From Bradyrhizobium niftali (GTDB lineage: Bacteria > Pseudomonadota > Alphaproteobacteria > Rhizobiales > Xanthobacteraceae), in assembly GCF_004571025.1 (NCBI RefSeq), contig NZ_SPQT01000002.1:186001-250000 (forward strand): a stretch of DNA of 64,000 bases, in the 5' to 3' direction. A program made the translations under genes and the position numbers. The stretch's first letter is position 1. Each line of letters opens with the position of its first letter. This document shows positions 26,652 to 34,710 of the stretch, piece by piece. The notes below the pieces were generated by a model. That model made no database searches and had not been told where the DNA came from. It saw nothing but the letters and a program-made list of their open reading frames with translations.

Positions 26652-27449
26652 ATGCTGTTGGAGGGTAAGACTGCCGTTGTATACGGTGGCGGTGGAGCGA
26701 TTGGCGGCGCGGCCGCGCGGACATTCGCTCGCGAAGGAGCAAGGGTCTTCATCGCTGGAAAGACGCTCTCCAAGCTTCAAGAAGTCGCTGCGGACATTGA
26801 GCGGAAAGGAGGCGTTGTCGACATCGCTGAAGTCGATGCGCTGGATGCGTCCTCGGTAGACCGGCACTTGGAGCATGTCCTGGCCGCTGCCGGGCGCGTC
26901 GATATAGCCTTGAATGCCATCGGGATGTTTCATGTCCAGGGCGCGCCTCTTGCCGAGCTCTCGCTCGAAGATTTCTTATTCCCCGTGACAGCCTACATGA
27001 AATCGAACTTCATTACGGCCAAGGCTGTAGCACTCCAGATGATCCAGCAGGGTTCAGGCGTCATTCTCACCCTTTCAACCCCGGGGGCACGCGCAACCGG
27101 TCCGGGCGTCCTGGGATTTGGTGTGACATGTGGAGCGATAGAGACCTTTTCACGGCTTCTCGCCGCCGAATTGGGATCAAGTGGAGTCCGTGTTGTGTGT
27201 CTTCGCCCGGACGCAATTCCGGAAGCATTGCCGGCATCGCACGCGCAGGCGGTATTTGAGGGCTTCGCCAACCGCGCAGGCGTGACAGTGGAGACGATGC
27301 TCGACGATTGGGTGCGCAAGGGCGCTCTCCTTCAGCGTCCGCCGAAACTGGCGGAGGTGGCGGAATTCGCTGCCTTTGTTGCATCGGACCGCGCCGGCGC
27401 AATGACCGGCCCCATCGCGAACCTCACTTGCGGTTCAGTGCTCGACTAG
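26652..27449 (+). CDS. atypical SDR family protein lacking the catalytic Tyr/Lys
   Basis: 265 residues. Rossmann entry VYGGGGAIGGAAARTFAREG, VDALDASS and NAIGMF (for NAG) are present. At the active site the Ser segment ILTLSTPGARA is followed by GFGVTCGAIE, where YxxxK is expected; neither Tyr nor Lys is at the usual spacing. So it may bind NAD(P) without standard dehydrogenase chemistry. It is divergent from the HxlR gene. Confidence 0.8.
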   Translation: MLLEGKTAVVYGGGGAIGGAAARTFAREGARVFIAGKTLSKLQEVAADIERKGGVVDIAEVDALDASSVDRHLEHVLAAAGRVDIALNAIGMFHVQGAPLAELSLEDFLFPVTAYMKSNFITAKAVALQMIQQGSGVILTLSTPGARATGPGVLGFGVTCGAIETFSRLLAAELGSSGVRVVCLRPDAIPEALPASHAQAVFEGFANRAGVTVETMLDDWVRKGALLQRPPKLAEVAEFAAFVASDRAGAMTGPIANLTCGSVLD

Positions 27450-27551
27450 GCGAAAAATGTTCGGACCCGTTCGAGACACTTGGCAGCGAACCCCACCGAG
27501 AGTGTTGGCGGCTGTCCATAGGATGCCTCACGATACGAGAGAGGTGCTTCA

Positions 27552-28214
27552 ATGACTCCGCAGGTTTCGGCGTTTCGGTGGGTTCCACCGTTTGCCCAGG
27601 GATATGCCCTGGATCATCGGGTCCGTTGGGCGCTCGAAGAGGCTGGCTTGCCGTATGACGTCATCCTGGTCGATCGCGAAATTCTGGACGGGAGCGAATA
27701 CCGCGCTTGGCAACCATTCGGGCAGGTGCCAGCCTATCGCGATGATCAAGTTGAGCTGTTCGAGTCCGGAGCGATTGTATTGCACCTTGCCAGGCAGTCG
27801 GAGGCGCTGGCGCCCACGACAGCCGCGGGTTTCGCACGCGTGACCGCCTGGGTCATCGCCGCATTGAATTCCGTCGAACCCCACGCGAAGAACTTTGTTG
27901 GACTGGAAACCTTCCATGCAGGTGAACCCTGGGTGAAAGACTATCGTCCGGTCGCGGAAAGCGGTCTGCGGCGGAAACTGACGGGCCTGAATGTCTGGCT
28001 CGAGAACAGGGAATTCCTCGAGGGGCGGTTCACGGCCGGTGACATCGTGATGAGCACTGTCCTCAGGGAGCTCACCGACAGCGGCATTTTGAACGACTAT
28101 TCGGCAACAAGATCGTACGTTGACAGATGCGTTAGCCGACCAGCGTTCCAACGCGCGATCCAGGCCCAGCTGGAAGACTACAAGCGGAATACGCCGCCTG
28201 GCATCAGCGACTGA
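27552..28214 (+). CDS. glutathione S-transferase
   Basis: 220 residues. N-terminal thioredoxin-like domain with VRWALEEAGLPYDVILVD, the cis-Pro GQVPAY and the glutathione-binding ELFESGAIVLHLA; then an all-helical domain with FTAGDIVMSTVLREL. ATG with GAGAGGTG upstream. It is on the same strand as the SDR gene, 102 bases downstream, so it may belong to the HxlR-controlled unit. Confidence 0.87.
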   Translation: MTPQVSAFRWVPPFAQGYALDHRVRWALEEAGLPYDVILVDREILDGSEYRAWQPFGQVPAYRDDQVELFESGAIVLHLARQSEALAPTTAAGFARVTAWVIAALNSVEPHAKNFVGLETFHAGEPWVKDYRPVAESGLRRKLTGLNVWLENREFLEGRFTAGDIVMSTVLRELTDSGILNDYSATRSYVDRCVSRPAFQRAIQAQLEDYKRNTPPGISD

Positions 28215-28425
28215 CTGGAGCCGCCACAGGGGCGGTGAAGGCGGCGCATCAGAAACTATCGGGACCGGGTGCGGCGGGTGCTGGAGCGCGACCTGCGATC
28301 TGCCAAACCGCAAGATCGGTCGAGCAAATCATGGCCGTCAGCGACTAACTGGAGCCGCCACGGAGGAGGGACGATGAAGGGGGCGCTGCAAAACTATCAG
28401 GACCGGATGCGGCGGGTGCTGGAGC
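28207..28425 (+). repeat. tandem partial duplication of the AraC gene leader and 5' end
   Basis: Unit 1 (about 28207-28290) and unit 2 (about 28341-28425) share GCGACTnACTGGAGCCGCCA, then GAAGG, then AACTATC, GACCGG and GCGGCGGGTGCTGGAGC, at an offset of 134-138 bases. Unit 2 is the true leader, start codon and first codons of the AraC gene. Unit 1 is a decayed copy that lacks the ATG and overlaps the GST stop. Confidence 0.75.
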
Positions 28426-29251
28426 ATATCGACCGGAATCTCGACAGCGATCTGGACCTGGAAAGCTTAAGCGCTGTTGCGGCCTTCTCGAAGTTTCATT
28501 TCCACCGGCAGTTCACGGCGACCTTCGGGTTGTCGGTGCATCGCTATGTCCAGTTGGCACGTATGAAACGCGCATCCTATCGGCTGGCCTACGCGGACGC
28601 CCAAAGCGTCACGGACATCGCGATGGATGCCGGTTACGATGCCCCGGATGCCTTCGCCCGCGCCTTTCGGCAACGGTTCGGGCAATCGCCGTCGTCGTTC
28701 CGCAACTCTCCCGACTGGGAGCCGTGGCTTGTGGCCTTCGGGCCTCTCGACAACGCGAGGAGCAAGCTCATGAAGAGATTTACCACTGACGACGTGACGA
28801 TACGCGATGTGCCCCCGACGCGGGTGGCGATCATGGAGCATCGGGCGACCCGGCAACGCTCGGCGACACCATCCGGCGGTTCATCGCGTGGCGCAAGGCA
28901 GCGGGCCTGCACCCGAGGATAAGTCCGACCTTCAATGTCTGGCGGTCCGAACGGCGTCCTGACTCGCCGGCCGCTTACAGCACGGATCTTTGTGTCGGGA
29001 CCGACCAGCCGATCGAGGCGAATGGCGAAGAGATCAAGGCCGGCGAGATCCCCGGCGGGCGCTGCGCGGTGCTGCGGGTCGTCGGCTACACCGACAATCT
29101 GGAGCCCGCCGCGCTCTACCTCTATCGCGACTGGCTTCCGGCGAGCGGCGAGGAGGCCCGCGACTTCCCGATCTATTGCCAGCGACTGAACTTCTTCCCG
29201 GAGGTGCCGGAGCATGAGACGGTTGCGGAAGTGTTTCTGCCGCTGAAATAG
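28374..29251 (+). pseudogene. AraC regulator with GyrI-like effector domain, frameshifted
   Basis: From ATG 28374 (GGAGGAGGGACG upstream) an AraC DNA-binding domain is encoded: SLSAVAAFSKFHFHRQFTAT and VTDIAMDAGYDAPDAFARAF. Next comes the start of a GyrI-like ligand domain (RDVPPTRVAIMEHR). A single missing base near 28844 closes the first frame at 28922. The rest of the ligand domain follows in the next frame to 29251 (GDTIRRFIAWRKAAGLHP, TFNVWRSE, TDLCVGTD, YRDWLPASGEEARDFPIY). The intact length would be about 292 residues. Either a recent mutation or a consensus error. Confidence 0.82.
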
Positions 29252-29391
29252 CGCATTGGTGGAGATCGCAATGGCTGTGGGGCGGATGAGCCGCAAGGCG
29301 CAATCCGCCTTCTTTCCTCGTTGCGCGCTCAACACGGCGGATTGCGCCGGCCGGGCGGCAGACGTGCGCGACCACGGTCGGCCGTCATCCG

Positions 29392-29784
29392 TCACATGTA
29401 TCGTCTCACGCTGTCGAGAAATCGTTGCTTTTCGCCCGGCGCATAGCCTTGGGAAGCTCCATAATATGGTTCATTGAATTGATTGTACGGCGCGGCCCGG
29501 TAGCCGATTGGCGGCTTGGGCGGCGTGTACGTCTGGCGATAGTTACGCCGATTGCTCCCTCTGGCCGTCGCACCGGCGTAATACGGATTGAGGACGCACA
29601 TCTGACCGTTCGCTGACGCCCTGCATTGGTCCATCGTCGTGTAGCTGCATCTGTAATATGGGGTGATTCCGCGAGAGACGACGTTCAAGCAGACGGGGTA
29701 AGCCGGATCATATCTTTGAGCCCGGGCATGCCCTGCGGTTAAGGCCATGCTCACCGCCAAAATCGTCAAAGCCCATTTGCGCAT
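29392..29784 (-). CDS. DUF3551-like secreted protein
   Basis: 130 residues with a Sec signal (MRKWALTILAVSMALTAGHARA). The mature part has four cysteines in the DUF3551 pattern (YPVCLNVV, YYRCSYTTMDQCRASANGQ, MCVLNPYY), then a Tyr/Pro/Asn-rich tail. This family is abundant in Bradyrhizobium; function unknown. Start supported by GGAGGTTCC upstream. Confidence 0.78.
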   Translation of the reverse strand: MRKWALTILAVSMALTAGHARAQRYDPAYPVCLNVVSRGITPYYRCSYTTMDQCRASANGQMCVLNPYYAGATARGSNRRNYRQTYTPPKPPIGYRAAPYNQFNEPYYGASQGYAPGEKQRFLDSVRRYM

Positions 29785-30009
29785 TGGAACCTCCTCCAAG
29801 TCCGCACGACACGGGGGGCACTCAGGCCACAGTCAGTATTGATCTAAGTCAATACTCACGGAATTGGTTCACCCACGCGCAGGAGAGGCCGCGAAAGTTC
29901 TGCACGACCTCCGCCATCAGTGCGTCTCAATCCACCCTGCGTCGCGTTTGGTTTTGCGAGGAGGGCTTATGACCCAGCATAATCCATTGTATCCGCGCGG
30001 AAAAGAAGC

Positions 30010-30061
30010 GGTGGGTTACGCCGACTGGACGGCGTATTGCCAGTTGCTCAGCTAACCCACC
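30010..30061. repeat. intergenic inverted repeat
   Basis: GGTGGGTTA at 30010-30018 and TAACCCACC at 30053-30061 are perfect inverted 9-bp arms. The GTGGGTTACGC...GCTAACCCACC form resembles small palindromic elements common between genes in Bradyrhizobium. Confidence 0.5.
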
Positions 30062-30068
30062 CTACAAG

Positions 30069-30139
30069 CCCCGCGACATCTACTCGAACTTCTTGATCAG
30101 CCGCTCCCGCTTCAGCCTCGACAGCCGCTGGATCCAGCA
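30069..30139 (-). pseudogene. 3' remnant of a second peptide deformylase-like gene
   Basis: Reverse translation gives WIQRLSRLKRERLIKKFE followed by a stop. The intact deformylase-like gene ends WIQRLSRLKRERLVKKFE plus LSRG. About 90% of bases match 30898-30966 by eye. Only the last 20 or so codons survive, then the sequence is unrelated. The methyltransferase gene at 30216 lies between this remnant and the intact copy. Confidence 0.75.
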
Positions 30140-30215
30140 GGCAGGATGGGGGGAGCGACTTGTCCGCCGTAGCTCAACCCGGATGACGACGGGAAGCCAT
30201 GAAGGGGAGGTTGGA

Positions 30216-30749
30216 ATGAGCTCGCAGCGAGTGTCGGGAACCGCCGTGCAGCGAACCATTGCCGTCCTGGGCTCGGCGGTTTTCTTCGTGGTCGCCCCAT
30301 GTACGCTGGCGGGGCTCGTTCCATGGTCGATCACGGGTTGGCAACTCCGGCCGCCGTTCCTTGGTCTGGAGCTGACGCGCGGCATCGGCGCGATAATGAT
30401 TCTCGCAGGCGTGCCTGGGCTCGTTGACGCATTTGCGCGTTTCGCGCTGCAGGGTCTCGGTACCCCCGCGCCCATCGCGCCGACCCGGAATCTCGTGGTG
30501 ACCGGTCTCTACCGTTATGTTCGTAATCCAATATACGTCGCGGTCGTTGCCATCATCCTGGGTCAAGCGGTGCTGATGGGCGATTGGCGCCTCATCGTCT
30601 ACGGCGCGCTGCTCTGGCTCGCCTTCCACGTCTTCGTCGTGGCGTACGAAGAACCCACGCTCGAGCGGACGTTTGGGACGGAGTACGAGGCGTTCCGGGC
30701 CGCCGTCCCGCGCTGGATACCGCGGATGACCCCATGGCGGTCGAAATGA
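30216..30749 (+). CDS. isoprenylcysteine carboxyl methyltransferase family protein
   Basis: 177 residues from ATG 30216 with GGGGAGG upstream. Four hydrophobic segments and the PEMT/ICMT signature NLVVTGLYRYVRNPIYVAVV, then YEEPTLERTFGTEYEAFRAAVPRWIPR. An S-adenosylmethionine-dependent membrane methyltransferase fold; substrate unknown. It is flanked by related deformylase-tail sequences, which suggests it entered with or during a duplication. Confidence 0.8.
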   Translation: MSSQRVSGTAVQRTIAVLGSAVFFVVAPCTLAGLVPWSITGWQLRPPFLGLELTRGIGAIMILAGVPGLVDAFARFALQGLGTPAPIAPTRNLVVTGLYRYVRNPIYVAVVAIILGQAVLMGDWRLIVYGALLWLAFHVFVVAYEEPTLERTFGTEYEAFRAAVPRWIPRMTPWRSK

Positions 30750-30893
30750 TCGGTGGCCCGCGGTTGTGCGAGTCGCTGCTCGCGACCGGTCTCGGACGCT
30801 TCACCGGCGCGGCGAGCAGGCACGCTACTGGGCTGCGCGGCTCAACCGCGCTCCGTGGCGCTGACCACGAACATTGGCGAGGCGCCGTCTCAT

Positions 30894-31391
30894 TCACCCC
30901 CGCGACAGCTTCTCGAACTTCTTCACCAGCCGCTCCCGCTTCAGCCGCGACAGCCGCTGGATCCAGAACATCCCGTCGAGCTGGTCGATCTCGTGCTGGT
31001 GACACACGGCCCGCAAGGCTTCCGACTCTTCGGTCTGCATGGTGCCGTCGAGATCCCAGTAGCCGATCCGCACGCGGGCGTGACGCTGGACCTCGTCGTT
31101 GACGCCGGGCATCGAGACGCTGCCCTCGCGATGCATGATCATCTCCGGCGAAGCCCATGTGATCTCCGGATTGACATAGGTCCGCGCGCCGTCCTTGGCG
31201 TCGAGCTCGAGCACCACGACGCGCAAGGGCACCCCGATGTGCGGCGCCGTGATGCCGATGCCCGGCGCGGCGCGCATGGTGTCGAGCAGGTCCGCGGCAA
31301 GCTCGCGGAGCTGGTGGTCGAATGCGGTGACGGGGCGGGCAGGCATCGCGAGCCGGCGGTCGGGGTAGCGGACGAGGGGGCGGATGGTCAT
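30894..31391 (-). CDS. peptide deformylase-like protein with altered metal ligands
   Basis: 165 residues of the deformylase fold. The three family motifs are present but changed: GIGITAPHIG (usual GxGxAAxQxG), EGSVSMPG (usual EGCLS; the metal-binding Cys is Ser) and HQHEIDQLDG (usual QHExDHL; the second metal His is Gln). Only one of the three canonical ligands remains, so normal removal of the formyl group from nascent proteins is doubtful. Alphaproteobacteria often carry divergent extra deformylases. Start ATG 31391. It is divergent from the TetR gene. Confidence 0.82.
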   Translation of the reverse strand: MTIRPLVRYPDRRLAMPARPVTAFDHQLRELAADLLDTMRAAPGIGITAPHIGVPLRVVVLELDAKDGARTYVNPEITWASPEMIMHREGSVSMPGVNDEVQRHARVRIGYWDLDGTMQTEESEALRAVCHQHEIDQLDGMFWIQRLSRLKRERLVKKFEKLSRG

Positions 31392-31440
31392 ACACGCTCC
31401 TACCACTCACGGATGGTTGAAGCACCCGGTTCTTGACGCC

Positions 31441-31458
31441 CTACCAACTGGAAGGTAG
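31441..31458. promoter_or_regulatory. TetR operator, copy 1
   Basis: CTACC-AACTGGAA-GGTAG lies directly after a TTGACG -35 box (31433-31438) and 10 bases before the TetR start. It matches the site at 32129 at 15 of 18 positions, so both are probably bound by the same regulator. Confidence 0.7.
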
Positions 31459-31468
31459 CTAGCTGGTC

Positions 31469-32053
31469 ATGACCAACGTTTCCTCGACCGCCGACGACAT
31501 TCTGGCCTGCGCCCGCACGCTGATCATTGCCGGCGGCTATAACGGCTTCAGTTATGCCGACATCGCCGATGTCGTCGGCATCCGCAAGCCGAGCATCCAC
31601 CACCATTTCGCCAGCAAGGTCGATCTGGTCCGCACCCTCGTATCGCGCTATCGCGAGGAGGCCGCGGCGGGACTCTCCGCAATCGAGCGCAATATCCCGG
31701 ACCCCGGCGTGCAGCTCAAAAGCTATCTCGCCTACTGGGAGGCGTGCATCAAGGACGCGACGGCTCCCTTCTGTGTCTGTGCGCTTCTTGCCAGCGAGCT
31801 CCCGCTGCTGCCCGAGGAGGTGGCGCTTGAAGTCCGCGCGCACTTCCGCGCCTTGGCATCCTGGCTGACCTCGGTGATGGAGCGCGGCAAGCGGCAGGGG
31901 CGACTGCAGCTCGCCGGCACCGCGCGGGTCGAGGCCGAAGGATTCATGGCGACCGTTCATGGCGCGATGCTGTCGGCGCGCGCCTATGGCGATCCCAAGA
32001 TGTTCGGTGTCATCACCCGGCCGCTGCTGGAGCGGCTGTCCGCGACGCGCTGA
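31469..32053 (+). CDS. TetR family transcriptional regulator
   Basis: 194 residues. N-terminal helix-turn-helix (ILACARTLIIAGGYNGFSYA, DVVGIRKPSIHHHFASKVDLV) and a ligand domain with two cysteines in APFCVCALLASE, similar to AcnR/YxaF-type regulators. ATG just after operator copy 1. The membrane protein gene downstream has a matching operator, so the two form a small regulon. Confidence 0.88.
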   Translation: MTNVSSTADDILACARTLIIAGGYNGFSYADIADVVGIRKPSIHHHFASKVDLVRTLVSRYREEAAAGLSAIERNIPDPGVQLKSYLAYWEACIKDATAPFCVCALLASELPLLPEEVALEVRAHFRALASWLTSVMERGKRQGRLQLAGTARVEAEGFMATVHGAMLSARAYGDPKMFGVITRPLLERLSATR

Positions 32054-32128
32054 GATCCATCCGAAGAGCCCGACAATCACACAAGCTGCGAGACATCTGC
32101 GTCGCGGCGACTTCGCTTCGCTCAGAAG

Positions 32129-32146
32129 CTACCAACTAGTAGGTAA
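32129..32146. promoter_or_regulatory. TetR operator, copy 2
   Basis: CTACCAACTAGTAGGTAA, nearly the same as copy 1 and containing a central ACTAGT palindrome. It ends 10 bases before the ATG at 32157, overlapping the ribosome binding region AAGGAG. Confidence 0.7.
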
Positions 32147-32156
32147 GGAGACGATC

Positions 32157-32750
32157 ATGAAAGACCATCATCAGCTGGATTCCGCGTTGGCCGATCAGGC
32201 GCAATGGCTGAAGCTGTACTACTTCGCGCGCGCGGGGTTTTCCGTCGCCTGGGTCGCCGCTGCGTTTGCCATCGGTCAGTCCTCCGCGCCGGTCGCCGGA
32301 GCTTTGCTCATCGCTTATCCTGCCTGGGACGCCGCGGCCAATTGGCTCGATGCGCTGCGCAGCGGTGGGCTCAGCCAGAACCGCACCCAGGCTCTGAACG
32401 TCCTGGTCAGTCTGGCGACCACGGTCGCGGTCATCCTTGCCTTGCAGGTCAGCATGAACTGGGTGCTCGGCGTGTTCGGTGCATGGGCGATCCTGTCCGG
32501 ATTGCTGCAGCTCGGGACGGCAATCCGGCGCTGGAGGCGTTTTGGCGCGCAGTGGGCCATGGCGCTCAGCGGTGGCCAATCGGCACTGGCAGGCGGCTTC
32601 TTCATCGCTCAAGCCGCGATGCCCACGGCCCCGTCGATCACGAATGTCGCCGGCTATGCCGGGGTCGGCGCGCTCTACTTTCTGGTCTCGGCGATCTGGC
32701 TCACCGTCAGCGCGTGGCGGCGCGGCGCCAGGCGGGCTCAGCTGGGGTGA
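32157..32750 (+). CDS. DUF308-like membrane protein
   Basis: 197 residues with six hydrophobic segments (about 20-42, 46-62, 77-97, 100-118, 133-150 and 160-180). It resembles the small DUF308 membrane proteins encoded beside TetR regulators. Function unknown. Start ATG 32157 with AAGGAG. Regulated with the TetR gene by the shared operator. Confidence 0.72.
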   Translation: MKDHHQLDSALADQAQWLKLYYFARAGFSVAWVAAAFAIGQSSAPVAGALLIAYPAWDAAANWLDALRSGGLSQNRTQALNVLVSLATTVAVILALQVSMNWVLGVFGAWAILSGLLQLGTAIRRWRRFGAQWAMALSGGQSALAGGFFIAQAAMPTAPSITNVAGYAGVGALYFLVSAIWLTVSAWRRGARRAQLG

Positions 32751-33137
32751 TGCGATGGCGTTGGCGGGATCATGACACGATGCCGGTGTCTTGCCCGACG
32801 AGTCAAATCGCGGCTTCGCATCGGAAGGGACTGGCAAGTGATCGGCATCGCAGGTGACCGGCATCGTAAGTCATTGATCCCGCAGCGCCCGCCTACTGTG
32901 CATGGGGTTGTTTTCAAAGTTTTTGTTGGCAGGTCGCAAAAGCCTCAACTCGTTCATGTGCGGCTCGGGTGCTCGTGCCGCCGCAGGAACCCGTGGGGCG
33001 CAAGTGCTTTCCTTGGAATGCGGTCTCCTTGAAAATTGCATGGTCGGCTGATCGATAGTTGGTTTATGACTTGCAGGCGATGATCCAAAACGCGCGAAGG
33101 CTTCTCCTCGTGCCAGAACATGCGCCAAGCATGCCTC
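32751..33137. other. intergenic region without recognisable features
   Basis: About 390 bases between the membrane protein and the amidase. No gene, strong palindrome or repeat seen. It must contain the amidase promoter. Confidence 0.4.
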
Positions 33138-34562
33138 ATGTCCGATGATCTGGACTGGCTTTCCGCTCGTGAACTGGCCCGGCGCTTCGCCGGGGGCGAT
33201 CTGTCGCCGGTCGATGTGCTGGACGCGACCCTGGCGCGGCTGCGCACGGTCGATCCCGTCCTGAACGCGGTGTGCTTGCTGGATGAGCCGCAGGGGCGGC
33301 GTCTGGCGGCAGAGTCCGCGGATCGCTGGCGTCGCGGAACGCCGCTCGGGCCGCTCGACGGCGTGCCCGTCGCGATCAAGGATACCGCGCAGGTCACGGG
33401 CTGGCCGATGCGCATCGGCTCCCACGCCACTGCGGCCGCGCCCAGCACGCAGGATACGCCAGGTGTGGCCCGGCTGCGCGAGGCAGGGGCCGTGTTCTTC
33501 TGCAAGACGACGACCCCCGAATTTGGCTGGAAGGGCATCACCCATGGCCCGCTGACCGGCATCACCCGCAATCCCTGGGATATTTCCCGCACGCCCGGAG
33601 GCTCCAGCGGCGGCTCGGCCGCATTGGTGGCGGCCGGAGTGGTCCCGCTCGCCACCGGAGGCGATGGCGGCGGCTCCATCCGCATCCCGGCGGCGTTCAG
33701 CGGCGTGTTCGGATTGAAGCCGAGCTATGGCGTGGTGCCGAACCTCCCCGGCGTCATGGGAACGCTCGCGGTCTATGGCGGCCTGTCGCGCGATGTCGCC
33801 GACAGCGCGCTGTTGTTGAACGTGCTCACGCGCCCGGACCCGCGTGATTCCTTTGCCATTCCCCATCGCGGCATCGATTATCTCGATGGCCTTGACCGCG
33901 GCGTTGCGGGCCTGCGGATCGCATGGTCGCCCGATCTCGGCTTTGCGGTCGCCGATCCTGCCGTGGTGACCGGCATGCGGCCGGCGATCGACGCGCTGGT
34001 GGAGGCAGGCGCCGACGTGCAGAATGTTGCTCTCGATCTGTCCGGCGCGCAGCATGCGCTGGAAGTGATCTGGGGAGCGTCGCATGCCGCGCTGGTGCGT
34101 GACTTCACCGGCGCGCAGCTGGCAGCGCTCGATCCCGGCCTGCTGCGATTGATCCTCGCGGCCCAGGATCTGTCCGCGCGCGAATTGCAAGCCGCCCATG
34201 TCGAGATGCGCGCGCTGAGCCAGCAGATGCAGGCGTTTCATCAGGACTACGACCTGCTGCTGACACCGACGGTTCCCATCACCGCTTTCGCGGCCGGCAT
34301 CGATACGCCCGACGCCGCGCGCTTCCCGCAATGGTTCGACTGGACGCCGCTGACATGGCCGTTCAACCTGACGCGCCAACCCGCCGCCTCGGTGCCGTGC
34401 GGATTTGTCGAGGGACTGCCGATCGGCCTGCAGATCGTGGGGCCGATGTTCGCCGAGCAGAATATCCTGCGCGCGAGCCGGTGCGTCGAGCAGGCCTGCG
34501 CCACCGCCGCGCGACCGAGCCTGGTCGATGGCGCCGCGCGGACGTCTCTTCAAGGACGATGA
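33138..34562 (+). CDS. amidase (amidase signature family)
   Basis: 474 residues from ATG 33138; an ATG at 33120 would add six. The Ser-cisSer-Lys triad is visible: VAIKD (Lys near 80), the GSSGGS loop in RTPGGSSGGSAALVAAG (two Ser near 155-180) and GGDGGGSIRIPAAF. Hydrolyses an amide to acid and ammonia; the substrate is unknown. An MFS transporter follows 148 bases downstream on the same strand and may import the substrate or release the product. Confidence 0.9.
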   Translation: MSDDLDWLSARELARRFAGGDLSPVDVLDATLARLRTVDPVLNAVCLLDEPQGRRLAAESADRWRRGTPLGPLDGVPVAIKDTAQVTGWPMRIGSHATAAAPSTQDTPGVARLREAGAVFFCKTTTPEFGWKGITHGPLTGITRNPWDISRTPGGSSGGSAALVAAGVVPLATGGDGGGSIRIPAAFSGVFGLKPSYGVVPNLPGVMGTLAVYGGLSRDVADSALLLNVLTRPDPRDSFAIPHRGIDYLDGLDRGVAGLRIAWSPDLGFAVADPAVVTGMRPAIDALVEAGADVQNVALDLSGAQHALEVIWGASHAALVRDFTGAQLAALDPGLLRLILAAQDLSARELQAAHVEMRALSQQMQAFHQDYDLLLTPTVPITAFAAGIDTPDAARFPQWFDWTPLTWPFNLTRQPAASVPCGFVEGLPIGLQIVGPMFAEQNILRASRCVEQACATAARPSLVDGAARTSLQGR

Positions 34563-34710
34563 GCTCCGATCGATCGGCCGCACCGGAGGCGGCGCTTGCG
34601 GAACCGCGCGCCGGCGGCGCGGTCGCCGGAAAATTAAAGTACCGTCGCCTGTCGGCCCGCGCCAAGCCCATTCGTCTTTCACTCAGACAAACTGACTGGA
34701 GACAAGGAAC

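Larger units (their letters stand above)
29785..30215. other. intergenic stretch with a repeat and a gene remnant
   Basis: About 430 bases. It holds a small inverted repeat at 30010-30061 and the tail of a second deformylase-like gene at 30069-30139. No intact gene is evident. Confidence 0.5.

Noticed and set aside
32871..34682. 603-codon frame opposite the amidase
   Set aside because: Shadow frame; the amidase motifs on the other strand are complete.
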